A stretch of DNA of 64,000 nt from Lentibacillus sp. Marseille-P4043 (GTDB lineage: Bacteria; Bacillota; Bacilli; Bacillales; Amphibacillaceae). The stretch is from positions 2,911,696 to 2,975,695 of the forward strand of contig NZ_LT984884.1 in NCBI RefSeq assembly GCF_900258515.1, in the 5' to 3' direction. Positions 1 through 8,825 of this stretch are shown in pieces; within the stretch, counting starts at the first letter, position 1; each line of letters opens with the position of its first letter. A model generated the notes under the pieces. It was not told the origin of the DNA. It saw only the letters and a list, made by a program, of their open reading frames with translations, and ran no database searches. The translations under genes and the position numbers were made by a program.

Positions 1-334
1 TGTCATATGGTTCTTTATGCTCAATTGGTGCATCATGATGAAAATAAACACGCGCTACCCCATCACCAGAACTAATTTTTACAACGTTTGCACTGGTTGG
101 TATAGGGCTTTCTGGCAAAATATCTTCTTCCAATAATGTGTTAATCATGGTCGATTTCCCTGCCGAAAAATGGCCGGCAAAGCTGACAACGAATTCTTTT
201 TTCTTCATTTTTTCATATAGCTCTAATAGTTTTATTGCACTTTTTTCATCACCATTTTCTAGCATTGTTTCGTAAAGTGCAGCTAGTTGATTTGTTTTGA
301 TTTGTCGTGATGGCAATGTAGTGATTGATTCCAA
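1..334 (-). CDS. Dynamin-like GTPase, N-terminal part (cut by window edge)
   Basis: Only the first 111 residues are inside the window; the gene runs off the left end. A G1/P-loop motif GHFSAGKST lies near residues 54-62, preceded by VVSFA, as in bacterial dynamin family proteins (B. subtilis DynA/YpbR type), which fuse or protect membranes. A TTG start at 334 is chosen because AGAAGGG stands about ten bases before it; the first in-frame ATG is 23 codons later. The gene follows the two ABC permeases on the same strand after a gap of about 77 bases. The dynamin family assignment is firm; DynA orthology cannot be tested from the fragment. Confidence 0.8.
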   Translation of the reverse strand, partial: MESITTLPSRQIKTNQLAALYETMLENGDEKSAIKLLELYEKMKKKEFVVSFAGHFSAGKSTMINTLLEEDILPESPIPTSANVVKISSGDGVARVYFHHDAPIEHKEPYD

Positions 335-411
335 GATGTACAATTCCCTTCTTATTAACAATTCATATACATTTATTATACGTTCTTTGTCTTCGCAATG
401 CTACCTGAATA

Positions 412-1326
412 TTAGATATGCGGATATTTCTTTAATCCTTGTTTATCTTTTAATTCCAAACCTCTGGAAAGAATATAAAGTGAAAAAATAACGAGAACAA
501 AAGCAAGCAATGGATAAAAGAGTACCCAATGATAATCATAAACAAAGGAGCGCCACTGTCCAATCAGGCCTGCCCAATCATGGGTGACAGATAAGTACAC
601 GTCTTCTCCTCCCTGACGATAAATAGTCCCACCTAGAAATACGTTAAAAATACCCAATTGACCGATTAAGGATAGAACGAGGATAATTTCTTTCACAAAC
701 ATAACCATTAATGTCCCTTTTAAATGTGGCAGTAAATGCTTCCAAGCAATCCGAAAAGAGCGTGCTCCTAATGCCTTCGAAGCGGAAATATATAAATTTT
801 TCTTAAGTTCTTTTGTTTTACTAAAAACAGCCGCATAAACACCCGGGATACCTACAAGTGTCATCAAAATAGATTGTATTAAAATCAGTTCCATCATCGA
901 AAATGAAGAGTTAACAACAATACCGATCATGACAAAGTAAATGATAATAAATGCTGGTATACTACCAAGCAATCCAAAACTACTTCCAACCTTTTCATGA
1001 TTATTTCTAATTCCGTTTAACAAACCAAACAAAGCACCAATCACAATTCGTAATAATGCGACAAGTACCCCAACAACTAACGTATATTTCGCACCATATA
1101 ATAGCAGTGTTAAAATATCATAACCATACTGATCTGTTCCTAATAAATGATCACGTGATGGGGCAAACGGTGCTGCATAAACGCCGAAATCATCATTATC
1201 ATTATAGTAATATCCAGAAGGCTCCATAAAATCTTCGTCATAGGGTGCGAGTGCTGGTCCAAAAATCGCAATAAACACTAAAGACACTGTCAATACCATC
1301 CCCAGCCATAATCGCCAATTAATCAT
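412..1326 (-). CDS. ABC transporter permease, OppC/DppC type
   Basis: A 304-residue inner-membrane permease of the binding-protein-dependent family, with an N-terminal membrane segment, a long external loop containing LLGTDQYGYDIL (the usual OppC/DppC signature before the second segment), and several further segments. The EAA-like coupling region is ASKALGARSFRIAWKHLLPH. The ATG at 1326 is preferred over TTG at 1332 because AAAGGA is nine bases before it. The gene overlaps the end of the upstream permease by eight bases, so the two are translationally coupled. No binding protein or ATPase gene lies next to it. Peptide or nickel-type substrates are possible; the substrate cannot be read from the sequence. 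Confidence 0.85.
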   Translation of the reverse strand: MINWRLWLGMVLTVSLVFIAIFGPALAPYDEDFMEPSGYYYNDNDDFGVYAAPFAPSRDHLLGTDQYGYDILTLLLYGAKYTLVVGVLVALLRIVIGALFGLLNGIRNNHEKVGSSFGLLGSIPAFIIIYFVMIGIVVNSSFSMMELILIQSILMTLVGIPGVYAAVFSKTKELKKNLYISASKALGARSFRIAWKHLLPHLKGTLMVMFVKEIILVLSLIGQLGIFNVFLGGTIYRQGGEDVYLSVTHDWAGLIGQWRSFVYDYHWVLFYPLLAFVLVIFSLYILSRGLELKDKQGLKKYPHI

Positions 1327-2179
1327 AAGCAAAGGTCCTTTCTAATAGATAAATAAATAAACGAATGCACCAATATAAAATAATATATAAGACAACCAAT
1401 GTTAGCAGCGTATTTGCCATTAAACTATATTGGAAACCACCTGCATTAAATAGCAGCCCAGCCAAACCACTAATATTAAACAAGTATTCGACAATAAATA
1501 GATTACTCATTAAAATAGCGATTACTTTATGCAAATCCGCTTTTAAATATGGAAGAACATTTCTGACGACATGCTGAATAAATATATATACTTTCCGTAA
1601 GCCCTTTGCTTTTGCTGTCAATATATAATCCTCTGTCAATACATCGTAGGTTCGTTCGGATAATGATCGTATTAAATAAATCGTCGGGACAATTGTTAGC
1701 GTTATCATGGGTAGCAATATCGCATGTTCCTCAATCCCGCGAGTTGCAATACGAGCAAGTCGATGACCTGTCGTTTGATAAAAGAAAACCGTTGCAATCT
1801 GTAAAAAAAGCACCATAATGAAATCTGGAACCATTCCAAAAAATCCAATAACATCTTTCATCCACTCTTTTTTTGACCTGCTGTGCCAAGAAGCAATAAG
1901 TAATCCCAAAATTATTGCTAGAATAATAGAAACAAACAAATAGGAAAATGATGTTAAAAAGTAGCTTGGAATAATTTCTGGAAAAAAAGGATTTCGATCT
2001 TTCCCCTCCATAAAATGCAATGATTCTCCTGTTGCAAACCCTGTTATGTATTCCTTAATAGAGTCAATCATGATAGAATAATTAATCAAATCCCTACCAT
2101 AAACATCAATTGAAAGTGGTAAAGCAACAAGTACAAGGATAAGCAAAATAGTCCCCAAAATAGATAATAAAATTCTCAT
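1319..2179 (-). CDS. ABC transporter permease, OppB/DppB type
   Basis: A 286-residue membrane protein with an N-terminal segment, an external loop of about 50 residues, then about five membrane segments. The coupling-loop sequence YILTAKAKGLRKVYIFIQHVVR fits OppB/DppB permeases, the partner of the OppC-like protein encoded next. The ATG at 2179 follows AGGGG. An inverted repeat GCCTTAT-N5-ATAAGGC lies 34-52 bases upstream. At 286 residues it is shorter than typical OppB (about 305-310). The pair alone is not a full importer and must use ATPases and a binding protein encoded elsewhere, or act in an atypical way. Confidence 0.83.
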   Translation of the reverse strand: MRILLSILGTILLILVLVALPLSIDVYGRDLINYSIMIDSIKEYITGFATGESLHFMEGKDRNPFFPEIIPSYFLTSFSYLFVSIILAIILGLLIASWHSRSKKEWMKDVIGFFGMVPDFIMVLFLQIATVFFYQTTGHRLARIATRGIEEHAILLPMITLTIVPTIYLIRSLSERTYDVLTEDYILTAKAKGLRKVYIFIQHVVRNVLPYLKADLHKVIAILMSNLFIVEYLFNISGLAGLLFNAGGFQYSLMANTLLTLVVLYIILYWCIRLFIYLLERTFAYD

Positions 2180-2212
2180 ATGTATATACCCCTGTTTCTT
2201 TAGTTTGAGAGG

Positions 2213-2231
2213 GCCTTATTACCCATAAGGC
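2213..2231. promoter_or_regulatory. Inverted repeat upstream of permease pair
   Basis: A perfect 7-bp inverted repeat, GCCTTAT and ATAAGGC with a 5-base spacer, lies about 35 bases before the start of the OppB-like gene. It is not followed by a T run, so it looks more like an operator than a terminator. The regulator is unknown. Confidence 0.3.
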
Positions 2232-2423
2232 AGATAAATTAAATTTATCACTTGCAGAATTTTTAGTCAAGACGATATAATTCGACAATTTTTAAAAAGC
2301 GAAAGCAAACTGATGTTAAGTTGTCGCACAGAAATGAGGGAGCACTTTAGCGCTGGCGCTGGACGTAGGTTCATCCCTTCCCTAGAACAAATGAAAGCCA
2401 AATTTCATGCTTTCTCTTCCAAC

Positions 2424-2459
2424 AAAAAAGACTCCTGTTCTAATGACAGAAGTCTTTTA
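2424..2459 (-). terminator. Terminator after CBS-domain gene
   Basis: On the minus strand the stem AAAAGACTTCTGT pairs with ACAGGAGTCTTTT around a short loop and runs into a T tract. It lies about 20 bases after the stop of the CBS-domain gene. Confidence 0.8.
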
Positions 2460-2480
2460 ACTATCCTGTTTAAACTATAT

Positions 2481-2936
2481 TTAAATTAATTTTGTAGAAA
2501 TGTAACGAATTACATCGCCACGACTTATGACACCTACAACCTTATTGTTATTATCTACAACAGGTATTTTCTTAAATCTGTACTTAGACAAAATGGATAG
2601 TGCAACCTCGAGCTCATCATCAGGATGAACAGTATGTGTTTCTTTATGTCGCATCATTTTTTCAACCTCATGATCAACAGCATATCCCAACTTGTATTTC
2701 AAGCCCTCTTTTTCACTTACGAGAACAAGTGAAAACATGTCATAAACTGTTCTAGCTTTAGGTTGTAAGTAACGAATTACGTCCCCATCACTAATCATCC
2801 CTAGCAATTTATTTTGTTCATCAACAACAGGAACGCCGCCAATCTTACTTTTTACAAGTATTTCCAGCAACTGTTTAATTGACTTATCTTTTGTGATTGT
2901 AATCACATCGGTAATCATGAATTCATTAACCTTCAT
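2481..2936 (-). CDS. CBS-domain pair protein
   Basis: A 151-residue protein made of two CBS domains, roughly residues 7-60 and 90-150. The repeated motif GGVPVVDEQNKLLGMISDGDVIRYL and the matching KKIPVVDNNNKVVGVISRGDVIRYI mark the two halves. CBS pairs bind adenosine nucleotides and usually act as energy or stress sensors. The ATG at 2936 is chosen because GGGGTGAT stands just before it; an in-frame start 15 codons upstream has no such site. It is monocistronic, with its own terminator. The target process is not evident. Confidence 0.85.
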   Translation of the reverse strand: MKVNEFMITDVITITKDKSIKQLLEILVKSKIGGVPVVDEQNKLLGMISDGDVIRYLQPKARTVYDMFSLVLVSEKEGLKYKLGYAVDHEVEKMMRHKETHTVHPDDELEVALSILSKYRFKKIPVVDNNNKVVGVISRGDVIRYISTKLI

Positions 2937-3087
2937 TTTATCACCCCATATTAGGTCTATATAATAAGTATATTTCACCATTTAGCGAAATACAATTCTT
3001 AACAACTAAAATAAGGTGGTAATGAAGCGGTCGACTATTTAAGTTTACATAATATAATTATTGGTAATTAAAAACTTGCCAATATAA

Positions 3088-3129
3088 AACCGTCACAGGA
3101 TTGCTCTAAGGCAATCTCCTATGACGGTT
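3088..3129 (-). terminator. Terminator after carboxyltransferase gene
   Basis: Long hairpin AACCGTCA...TGACGGTT, with inner pairing of AGGAGATTGC and GCAATCCT, 17 bases past the stop of the yngE-like gene. The T run on the minus strand is short (TTTTATATT). On the plus strand CATTTTTT follows, so it may work in both directions. Confidence 0.75.
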
Positions 3130-3145
3130 CATTTTTTAACAATTA

Positions 3146-4675
3146 TTAAACTGGATATACACCATGTTTTCTTTCTGTAAATGTTACAGCTTTTGACTCA
3201 TACATCGCAAAACGGGAAGCTAGCTCTGTGCGTAGCTTTTCAGGTTCAATAATCGCATCCACAACTAGTTCGGATGCCAAGCGATAAATATCAATATTAT
3301 CCTTATATTCATCCTGTTTTTCCTTAATAAATGCTGGACGTTCTTCTTCTGGTAATTCAGCTATTTTATTTGCATAGACCGCATTAACCGCAGCTTCCGG
3401 TCCCATCACTGCAATTTGTGCAGTTGGTAATGCTAAACAGCAATCAGGTTCAAACGCAGGACCTGCCATTGCGTATAAACCGGCACCGTAAGCTTTACGA
3501 ACGACAACAGAAATTTTTGGAACAGTCGCTTCACTCATCGAAGCAAGCATTTTTGCACCGTGACGAATAATGCCAGCACGTTCTACCTTTGTTCCGATCA
3601 TAAAGCCAGGAATGTCCATTAAGAACAATAATGAAATATTGAATGCGTCACATAATTGAATGAATTTTGCTGCCTTATCCGCTGAATCAGGGAAAAGTAC
3701 TCCACCTTTAACACGTGGCTGGTTTGCAATAATTCCGACCGATTTTCCGTTGATTCTTGCTAGACCGGTAATTAATTCTGGTGCAAATTTTTTCTTGATT
3801 TCACAAAAACTAGCTTCATCAATTATTCGATCGATAAAATCATACATATTAAATGGTGCATTTTGATTTTCTGGAATTAAATCTGTAATTGTTTTCTCAA
3901 ACGCCTTCACATCTTTTGCTTCCATTGCTTTTGGTTTTTCTTTGAAATTTGCTGGAAAGTAGGTTAAATAGTTACGTGTGTAGTCAATGGCTTCTTCTTC
4001 CGTCTTCACCAAAACATCACCACAACCGGAAACAGAGCAATGCATTTGCGCACCACCCATCTCTTCAAGTGAGACTTTTTCACCAATTACTTTTTCAGCC
4101 ATTCGTGGTGAGCCTAAATACATGGATGCATTTCCTTCGACCATGATTACGATATCACAAAATGCTGGAATATATGCTCCACCAGCCGCCGATGGGCCGA
4201 ACAATAAACAGACTTGAGGTACTCTTCCTGATAATTTAATTTGATTATGAAAAATTCGACCTGCTCCTCTGCGCCCCGGAAACATTTCAACTTGGTCGGT
4301 AATTCGGGCACCTGCTGAGTCAACTAAGTATAACATTGGTAATTCAAGCTTTTCTGCTGTCTCCTGAATACGAACGATTTTTTCGACCGTTCTCTTCCCC
4401 CATGATCCAGCTTTAACTGTTGAATCATTTGCCATAACACAAACAGCTTGCCCATTTATTTTACCAATTCCAGTGACAACACCATCTGATGGCAAGGAAT
4501 CATCCATACAGTTCGCAAAAAAAGCATCTTCTATGTTGATACCATCATCAAACAACAATTCCAATCTTTTTCGAACGAATAATTTTCCCATCTCTGTATT
4601 TTTTTCGTGGTATTTTTCTTTTCCACCTTGTTGAATCTTTTCTATTCGTTGCTGCAAGTCCTCTACGTATGACAT
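3146..4675 (-). CDS. yngE: Acyl-CoA carboxylase carboxyltransferase subunit (YngE/MccB-like)
   Basis: A 509-residue carboxyltransferase subunit of a biotin-dependent acyl-CoA carboxylase. It transfers carboxyl from carboxybiotin to the acyl-CoA. The two oxyanion-type regions are visible: GPSAAGGAYIPAF near residue 165 and KAYGAGLYAMAGPAFEPD near residue 400. Length fits MccB/PccB. It is last in the operon after the YngF-like hydratase (17-base gap) and has AGGAGGT before its ATG. With the biotin carboxylase and biotin carrier encoded upstream it would form one enzyme. The AUH-like hydratase next door favours methylcrotonyl-CoA (leucine breakdown), but propionyl-CoA cannot be excluded. Confidence 0.9.
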   Translation of the reverse strand: MSYVEDLQQRIEKIQQGGKEKYHEKNTEMGKLFVRKRLELLFDDGINIEDAFFANCMDDSLPSDGVVTGIGKINGQAVCVMANDSTVKAGSWGKRTVEKIVRIQETAEKLELPMLYLVDSAGARITDQVEMFPGRRGAGRIFHNQIKLSGRVPQVCLLFGPSAAGGAYIPAFCDIVIMVEGNASMYLGSPRMAEKVIGEKVSLEEMGGAQMHCSVSGCGDVLVKTEEEAIDYTRNYLTYFPANFKEKPKAMEAKDVKAFEKTITDLIPENQNAPFNMYDFIDRIIDEASFCEIKKKFAPELITGLARINGKSVGIIANQPRVKGGVLFPDSADKAAKFIQLCDAFNISLLFLMDIPGFMIGTKVERAGIIRHGAKMLASMSEATVPKISVVVRKAYGAGLYAMAGPAFEPDCCLALPTAQIAVMGPEAAVNAVYANKIAELPEEERPAFIKEKQDEYKDNIDIYRLASELVVDAIIEPEKLRTELASRFAMYESKAVTFTERKHGVYPV

Positions 4676-4692
4676 AGGTCGACCTCCTGTGA

Positions 4693-5475
4693 TTATTTTC
4701 CTTCGTACATCGGTTTTCTCTTCTCCTTAAACGCAATTAGCCCTTCTGTTCGGTCCTCTGTTGGAAGCGTTTCTTTGTAACATAGATGCTCAATGGCTAA
4801 ACCAGTTGTAATATCAGTTTGAAAACCTTGATTTATTGCCATTTTGGCCTGACGTAAAGCAACCGGTCCATTCTGAGAAATAAGACTCGCCATTTTCATT
4901 GCATTTTCTAGTAATTCATCTGATTGACTAATTTGTTCAACCAACCCTATTTCCTTCGCCTCCGAAGCGGAAATTGGTTTCGCTGTGAAAATTAACCGTT
5001 TTGCTTGACCTAAACCTACCAGTCTCGTTAATCGTTGTGTCCCGCCAGCTCCTGGAATGATGGCTAATGATGTTTCGGTTAACCCCATTTTAGCATGTTC
5101 TGCAGCAATTCTTATATCACTTGCTAAAGTAAGCTCCAATCCGCCCCCAAATGCTGATCCGTTCAGTGCAGCAATTACTGGCATCGGTAAGTTTTCAATA
5201 TTTGTTACTGTTTCCCCAATATAACGAACAGCATTGATTGTTTGCTCATTGTTCATACCTTTACGTTCTTTTAAATCAGCACCCGCACAAAATACTTTTT
5301 CACCCGAAGCAGTAATGATCGTACACCGAATGGATTTATCTTGTTTGATTTTGTGAACGCATTCATTCAATTCATCTAGTAATGTTTTTGACATCGCATT
5401 GGCAGCTTCTGGCCGATTTAGCGTTAAAATAGCAATATGATCGCTTGTCGTTTCATAATTTACTAGATTGGTCAA
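4693..5475 (-). CDS. yngF: Enoyl-CoA hydratase, methylglutaconyl-CoA hydratase-like (YngF)
   Basis: A 260-residue crotonase-fold protein. Both catalytic glutamates are present: one in FGGGLELTLASD and one in MGLTETSLAIIPGAGGTQRL. The second block resembles AUH-type methylglutaconyl-CoA hydratases, which hydrate methylglutaconyl-CoA to HMG-CoA in leucine catabolism. The start is TTG at 5475, preceded by AAGGGG. It follows the biotin carrier gene after 88 bases that contain a hairpin with a T run. In B. subtilis an HMG-CoA lyase gene (yngG) lies between these two genes; it is missing here. Confidence 0.88.
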   Translation of the reverse strand: MTNLVNYETTSDHIAILTLNRPEAANAMSKTLLDELNECVHKIKQDKSIRCTIITASGEKVFCAGADLKERKGMNNEQTINAVRYIGETVTNIENLPMPVIAALNGSAFGGGLELTLASDIRIAAEHAKMGLTETSLAIIPGAGGTQRLTRLVGLGQAKRLIFTAKPISASEAKEIGLVEQISQSDELLENAMKMASLISQNGPVALRQAKMAINQGFQTDITTGLAIEHLCYKETLPTEDRTEGLIAFKEKRKPMYEGK

Positions 5476-5512
5476 TTACTTCACCCCTTACATGGTTTTC
5501 CAACTTTTAAAA

Positions 5513-5533
5513 GGCCCCGTTCAAACCGAGGCC
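5513..5533 (-). terminator. Hairpin with T run between yngHB and yngF
   Basis: On the minus strand GGCCTCG pairs with CGGGGCC around a 7-base loop and is followed by TTTT. It sits inside the operon, between the biotin carrier and hydratase genes, so it would lower expression of the last two genes or mark the scar of a lost gene. Confidence 0.6.
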
Positions 5534-5563
5534 ACAGAGAGAATAGGTAACCTGACAAATACA

Positions 5564-5776
5564 TTATTCAATAACGGCGATAACGTCTCCTTCATTAACA
5601 AAATCGCCTTCTGCAACCTTTAGTTCCTTAACCGTTCCATTTTGTTCTGCTGCAATTGGAATCTCCATTTTCATCGATTCCAATATAACCACATCTTGTC
5701 CTTCTTCCACATTTTCTCCTGCACTTACAGTAATTTTCCATACGCTACCTGCCATTGATGCTTTAAGTTCTTGCAT
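5564..5776 (-). CDS. yngHB: Biotin carrier (biotin/lipoyl attachment) protein YngHB
   Basis: A 70-residue single-domain biotin/lipoyl attachment protein. The biotinylation motif ESMKMEI is at residues 33-39, the lysine being the acceptor. It carries the carboxybiotin arm between the biotin carboxylase encoded upstream and the YngE-like carboxyltransferase. It lies 11 bases after accC, within one operon. No N-terminal extension like that of AccB of fatty acid synthesis is present, which supports a catabolic acyl-CoA carboxylase. Confidence 0.9.
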   Translation of the reverse strand: MQELKASMAGSVWKITVSAGENVEEGQDVVILESMKMEIPIAAEQNGTVKELKVAEGDFVNEGDVIAVIE

Positions 5777-5787
5777 TGTTATTCCTC

Positions 5788-7155
5788 CTAGTTAGTTTTC
5801 GTTTTAGTTTTAGTTATTGGTAAATAATATTCTTGTACAAATGCTGTTGTTGTTTTCCCTGCTTTAAATTGTTCATGATCGATAACAGTTTCAAGCATGG
5901 AAATATTTGTTTTAATTCCTTCAATTTTATAATGAGTTAATGCTGCTTTCATTGTTTCAATCGCATCAATTCTCGTTTCACCAGCTACGATGAGTTTACC
6001 GATCATTGGATCATAAAAAGGTGTCACATCATAATTGTCGGTTACTGCAAGTTCGTTTCTGATGTTTTCACCCGATGGAATCTGTATTGTTTCAATATGT
6101 CCAGGTGAAGGAAAAAATGTTACTGGATCTTCTGCATAAATACGAACCTCAATTGCATGACCGTTAATTTTTAATGCTGCTTGGTCTACAGTTAATGTTT
6201 TACCATTTGCGATCTTGATTTGCTCTTCAACAATATCGAGCCCTGTAATTTCTTCTGTAATGGCATGTTCCACTTGAATTCTCGTATTCATTTCCAAAAA
6301 GTAAAAGTTTTCTTTCGCATCTACAAGAAATTCAATTGTACCTGCGTTTGTATAACCGATTGCTTTTGCTGCCTTAACAGCAGTTTGCCCCATTTTCCTA
6401 CGGGTCTCTTCTGAAATAAATGGCGAAGGAGCTTCTTCTACAACTTTTTGATTTCTTCGCTGCACGGAGCATTCTCGTTCAAATAAATGAACAACATTAC
6501 CGTGTTGATCGGCCAATATTTGAATTTCAATATGGTGGGCATCTTCCAGTTTTTTCTCCATAAACATGGCACCATCACCAAAAAAGTTTTCAGCACGTTT
6601 GGAATTGCTAGCAAACGCCTTGGTTAATTCATCATCCGATTGCACAACCTGCATCCCGATTCCACCACCGCCTGCCGATGCTTTCAACATGATTGGATAT
6701 CCAATTTTATTAGCAATCTCTAATGCATCATCAACAGACGCAACAGCCCCATCAGTCCCCGGAACCACTGGAACACCCGCTTTTTGCATCGTATCACGTG
6801 CCTCGATTTTACTACCCATTTTTTCCATAATAGTACCTGAAGGACCAATGAATGTTAATCCAGCATCCTGACATCTTGTTGCAAACGATGCATTTTCACT
6901 TAAAAAGCCATAACCAGGGTGGATTGCATCAGCATTTGTTTCCTTTGCGACCGCTAATATTTTGTCAACGTTTAAATAACTTTCATTCACACGTGGTGGT
7001 CCAAGCAGGTAACTTTCATCAGCAAGTGAGACAAATGGTGCTTTCTGATCTGCCTCTGAAAAAACAGCAACAGTTAGAATATCTAAACGTTTACACGTGC
7101 GGATAATACGTGCAGCAATTTCACCACGATTTGCGATAAGTATCTTTTTAATCAT
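5788..7155 (-). CDS. yngH: Biotin carboxylase subunit of acyl-CoA carboxylase (AccC-like, YngH)
   Basis: A 455-residue biotin carboxylase that carboxylates the biotin on the carrier protein using ATP and bicarbonate. Features in order: N-terminal ILIANRGEIAARIIR, ATP-grasp glycine-rich loop KASAGGGGIGMQVV, and the FLEMNTRIQVEH active-site segment. The ATG at 7155 is eight bases after AGGGG and is preferred over the GTG/ATG three and two codons upstream. It starts just after the acyl-CoA synthetase gene. The housekeeping AccC is expected elsewhere; this copy belongs to the catabolic operon. Confidence 0.9.
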   Translation of the reverse strand: MIKKILIANRGEIAARIIRTCKRLDILTVAVFSEADQKAPFVSLADESYLLGPPRVNESYLNVDKILAVAKETNADAIHPGYGFLSENASFATRCQDAGLTFIGPSGTIMEKMGSKIEARDTMQKAGVPVVPGTDGAVASVDDALEIANKIGYPIMLKASAGGGGIGMQVVQSDDELTKAFASNSKRAENFFGDGAMFMEKKLEDAHHIEIQILADQHGNVVHLFERECSVQRRNQKVVEEAPSPFISEETRRKMGQTAVKAAKAIGYTNAGTIEFLVDAKENFYFLEMNTRIQVEHAITEEITGLDIVEEQIKIANGKTLTVDQAALKINGHAIEVRIYAEDPVTFFPSPGHIETIQIPSGENIRNELAVTDNYDVTPFYDPMIGKLIVAGETRIDAIETMKAALTHYKIEGIKTNISMLETVIDHEQFKAGKTTTAFVQEYYLPITKTKTKTN

Positions 7156-7166
7156 AAACATCACCC

Positions 7167-8801
7167 CTATTTTTCAAGTTGTTGGATTGCAAGCTTTTTT
7201 AGTTTATATTTCTGGATTTTCCCACTTGCAGTCATTGGATATTCATCAACGAATTGAATATACTTAGGAATTTTGTGCCGTGATATATTACCCTCACAGA
7301 ATGAACGAACATCCTTTTCGGATAGTAGGACACCATCTTTTAGAATAATCCAGGCCATTATTTCTTCTCCATATTTGGCGTCTGGGATCCCAACAATTTG
7401 TACATCCATTATATCAGGATGTTGATAAAGGAATTCTTCTATTTCCCGTGGATAAATATTCTCACCCCCACGGATAATCATATCTTTCATGCGACCAGTT
7501 ATTTCTAAATAACCGTTTTCATCCATTACCGCAAGATCTCCTGTATGTAGCCAACCTTCACTGTCGATTGCGGTATTTGTTGCTTCCACGTTATTGTAGT
7601 ACCCTTTCATGACATGGTAACCCCTCGTGCACAATTCTCCAGGGGTGCCTTGGGTTTGCTCCTCGTTTGTTCCAGGTACAGTGATCTTCACCTCAACATT
7701 TGGATGTGCTCTACCAACGGTTCGTGCTTTTAATTCAACCGGATCATCCGTTTTGGTTTGCGTTATAACCGGTGATGATTCAGTTTGTCCATAAGCAATC
7801 GTGATTTCTGTTGCGCCCATTCTATTCATAACATCATTCATCACTTCAATTGGACATGTGGAACCAGCCATGATCCCTGTCCGCAAATGAGAAAAATCAT
7901 ACTTAGAAAAATTAGGATGATTTAATTCTGCTATAAACATCGTCGGAACTCCATGCAAACCGGTACATTTTTCATCTGATACAGATCTCATCACTTTTTC
8001 CGCCTCGAATTGCTCTAAAATAACCATTGTTGTGCCTTTGGAAACAGCCGCAAGTACTCCCAATACACAACCAAAACAATGAAAGAATGGAACAGGTATA
8101 CATAATCGATCCTGATTTGTCAGTTTCATACAATCGGCAATTTGGTTTCCATTATTTACGATATTATGGTGGGTTAACATCACACCTTTAGGAAATCCAG
8201 TTGTACCTGAAGTATATTGCATGTTAATAACATCGTTTTCGTGTAATGTATTCTTCCGTTCTATTAGCGCAGCATCCGACACGTTTTTACCTTCTTCGAT
8301 CATTTCATCCCATGTGTATGCATTTGCATAATCCTCGTCACTAATAACAATAATATTCTTTAATGATGGAACCTTGTCCGATTGCAAATTCCCTTTCTCA
8401 GCATGTTCAAATTCAGGACATACCTTTTTTAGAATATCGATATAGGACGTGCCTTTAAATGATTCTGCCAAAATTAATGTCGTTGATTCAGACTGCTTTA
8501 ATAGATATTCTAATTCTTTTGCCTGATAATTTGTGTTTACGGTAACAAGCACTGCCCCCATCTTACCTGTCGCAAACTGGGACGTGAGCCATTCTGGTTT
8601 ATTATCAGACCAAATAGCCACATTTTCCCCTTTTTCAATCCCTAACGACATAAGCCCCTTTGCAGCTTGGTTCGCCATTTCATCAAATTCTTTGTATGTT
8701 TTTCTAAGATTTAACTCTGGATAGACAACCGCTTCTTGATTTGGTTACAAATTCACCTGTTCTTCCAATAACTCCCCAACAGTTACATGTAATAAAGACA
8801 T
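7167..8801 (-). pseudogene. yngI: Acyl-CoA synthetase (YngI-like) interrupted by an in-frame stop
   Basis: An AMP-forming acyl-CoA synthetase of 544 codons. It reads from an ATG at 8801 with GAGGGGAG before it, through MSLLHVTVGELLEEQVNL, to a TAA at 8747-8745 (codon 19). The same frame then continues without a break: PNQEAVVYPELNLRKTYKEF, the P-loop YTSGTTGFPKG, GRMKDMIIRGGENIYP and the C-terminal lysine motif TASGKIQKYKL. The family has an aromatic residue at this place, so a TAT/TAC to TAA change would explain it. An internal ATG at 8678 could give a 503-residue protein missing about 41 N-terminal residues. Either a real nonsense mutation or a sequencing error. Confidence 0.8.
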
Positions 8802-8825
8802 GAATTTTCTCCCCTCATTCGTAGT

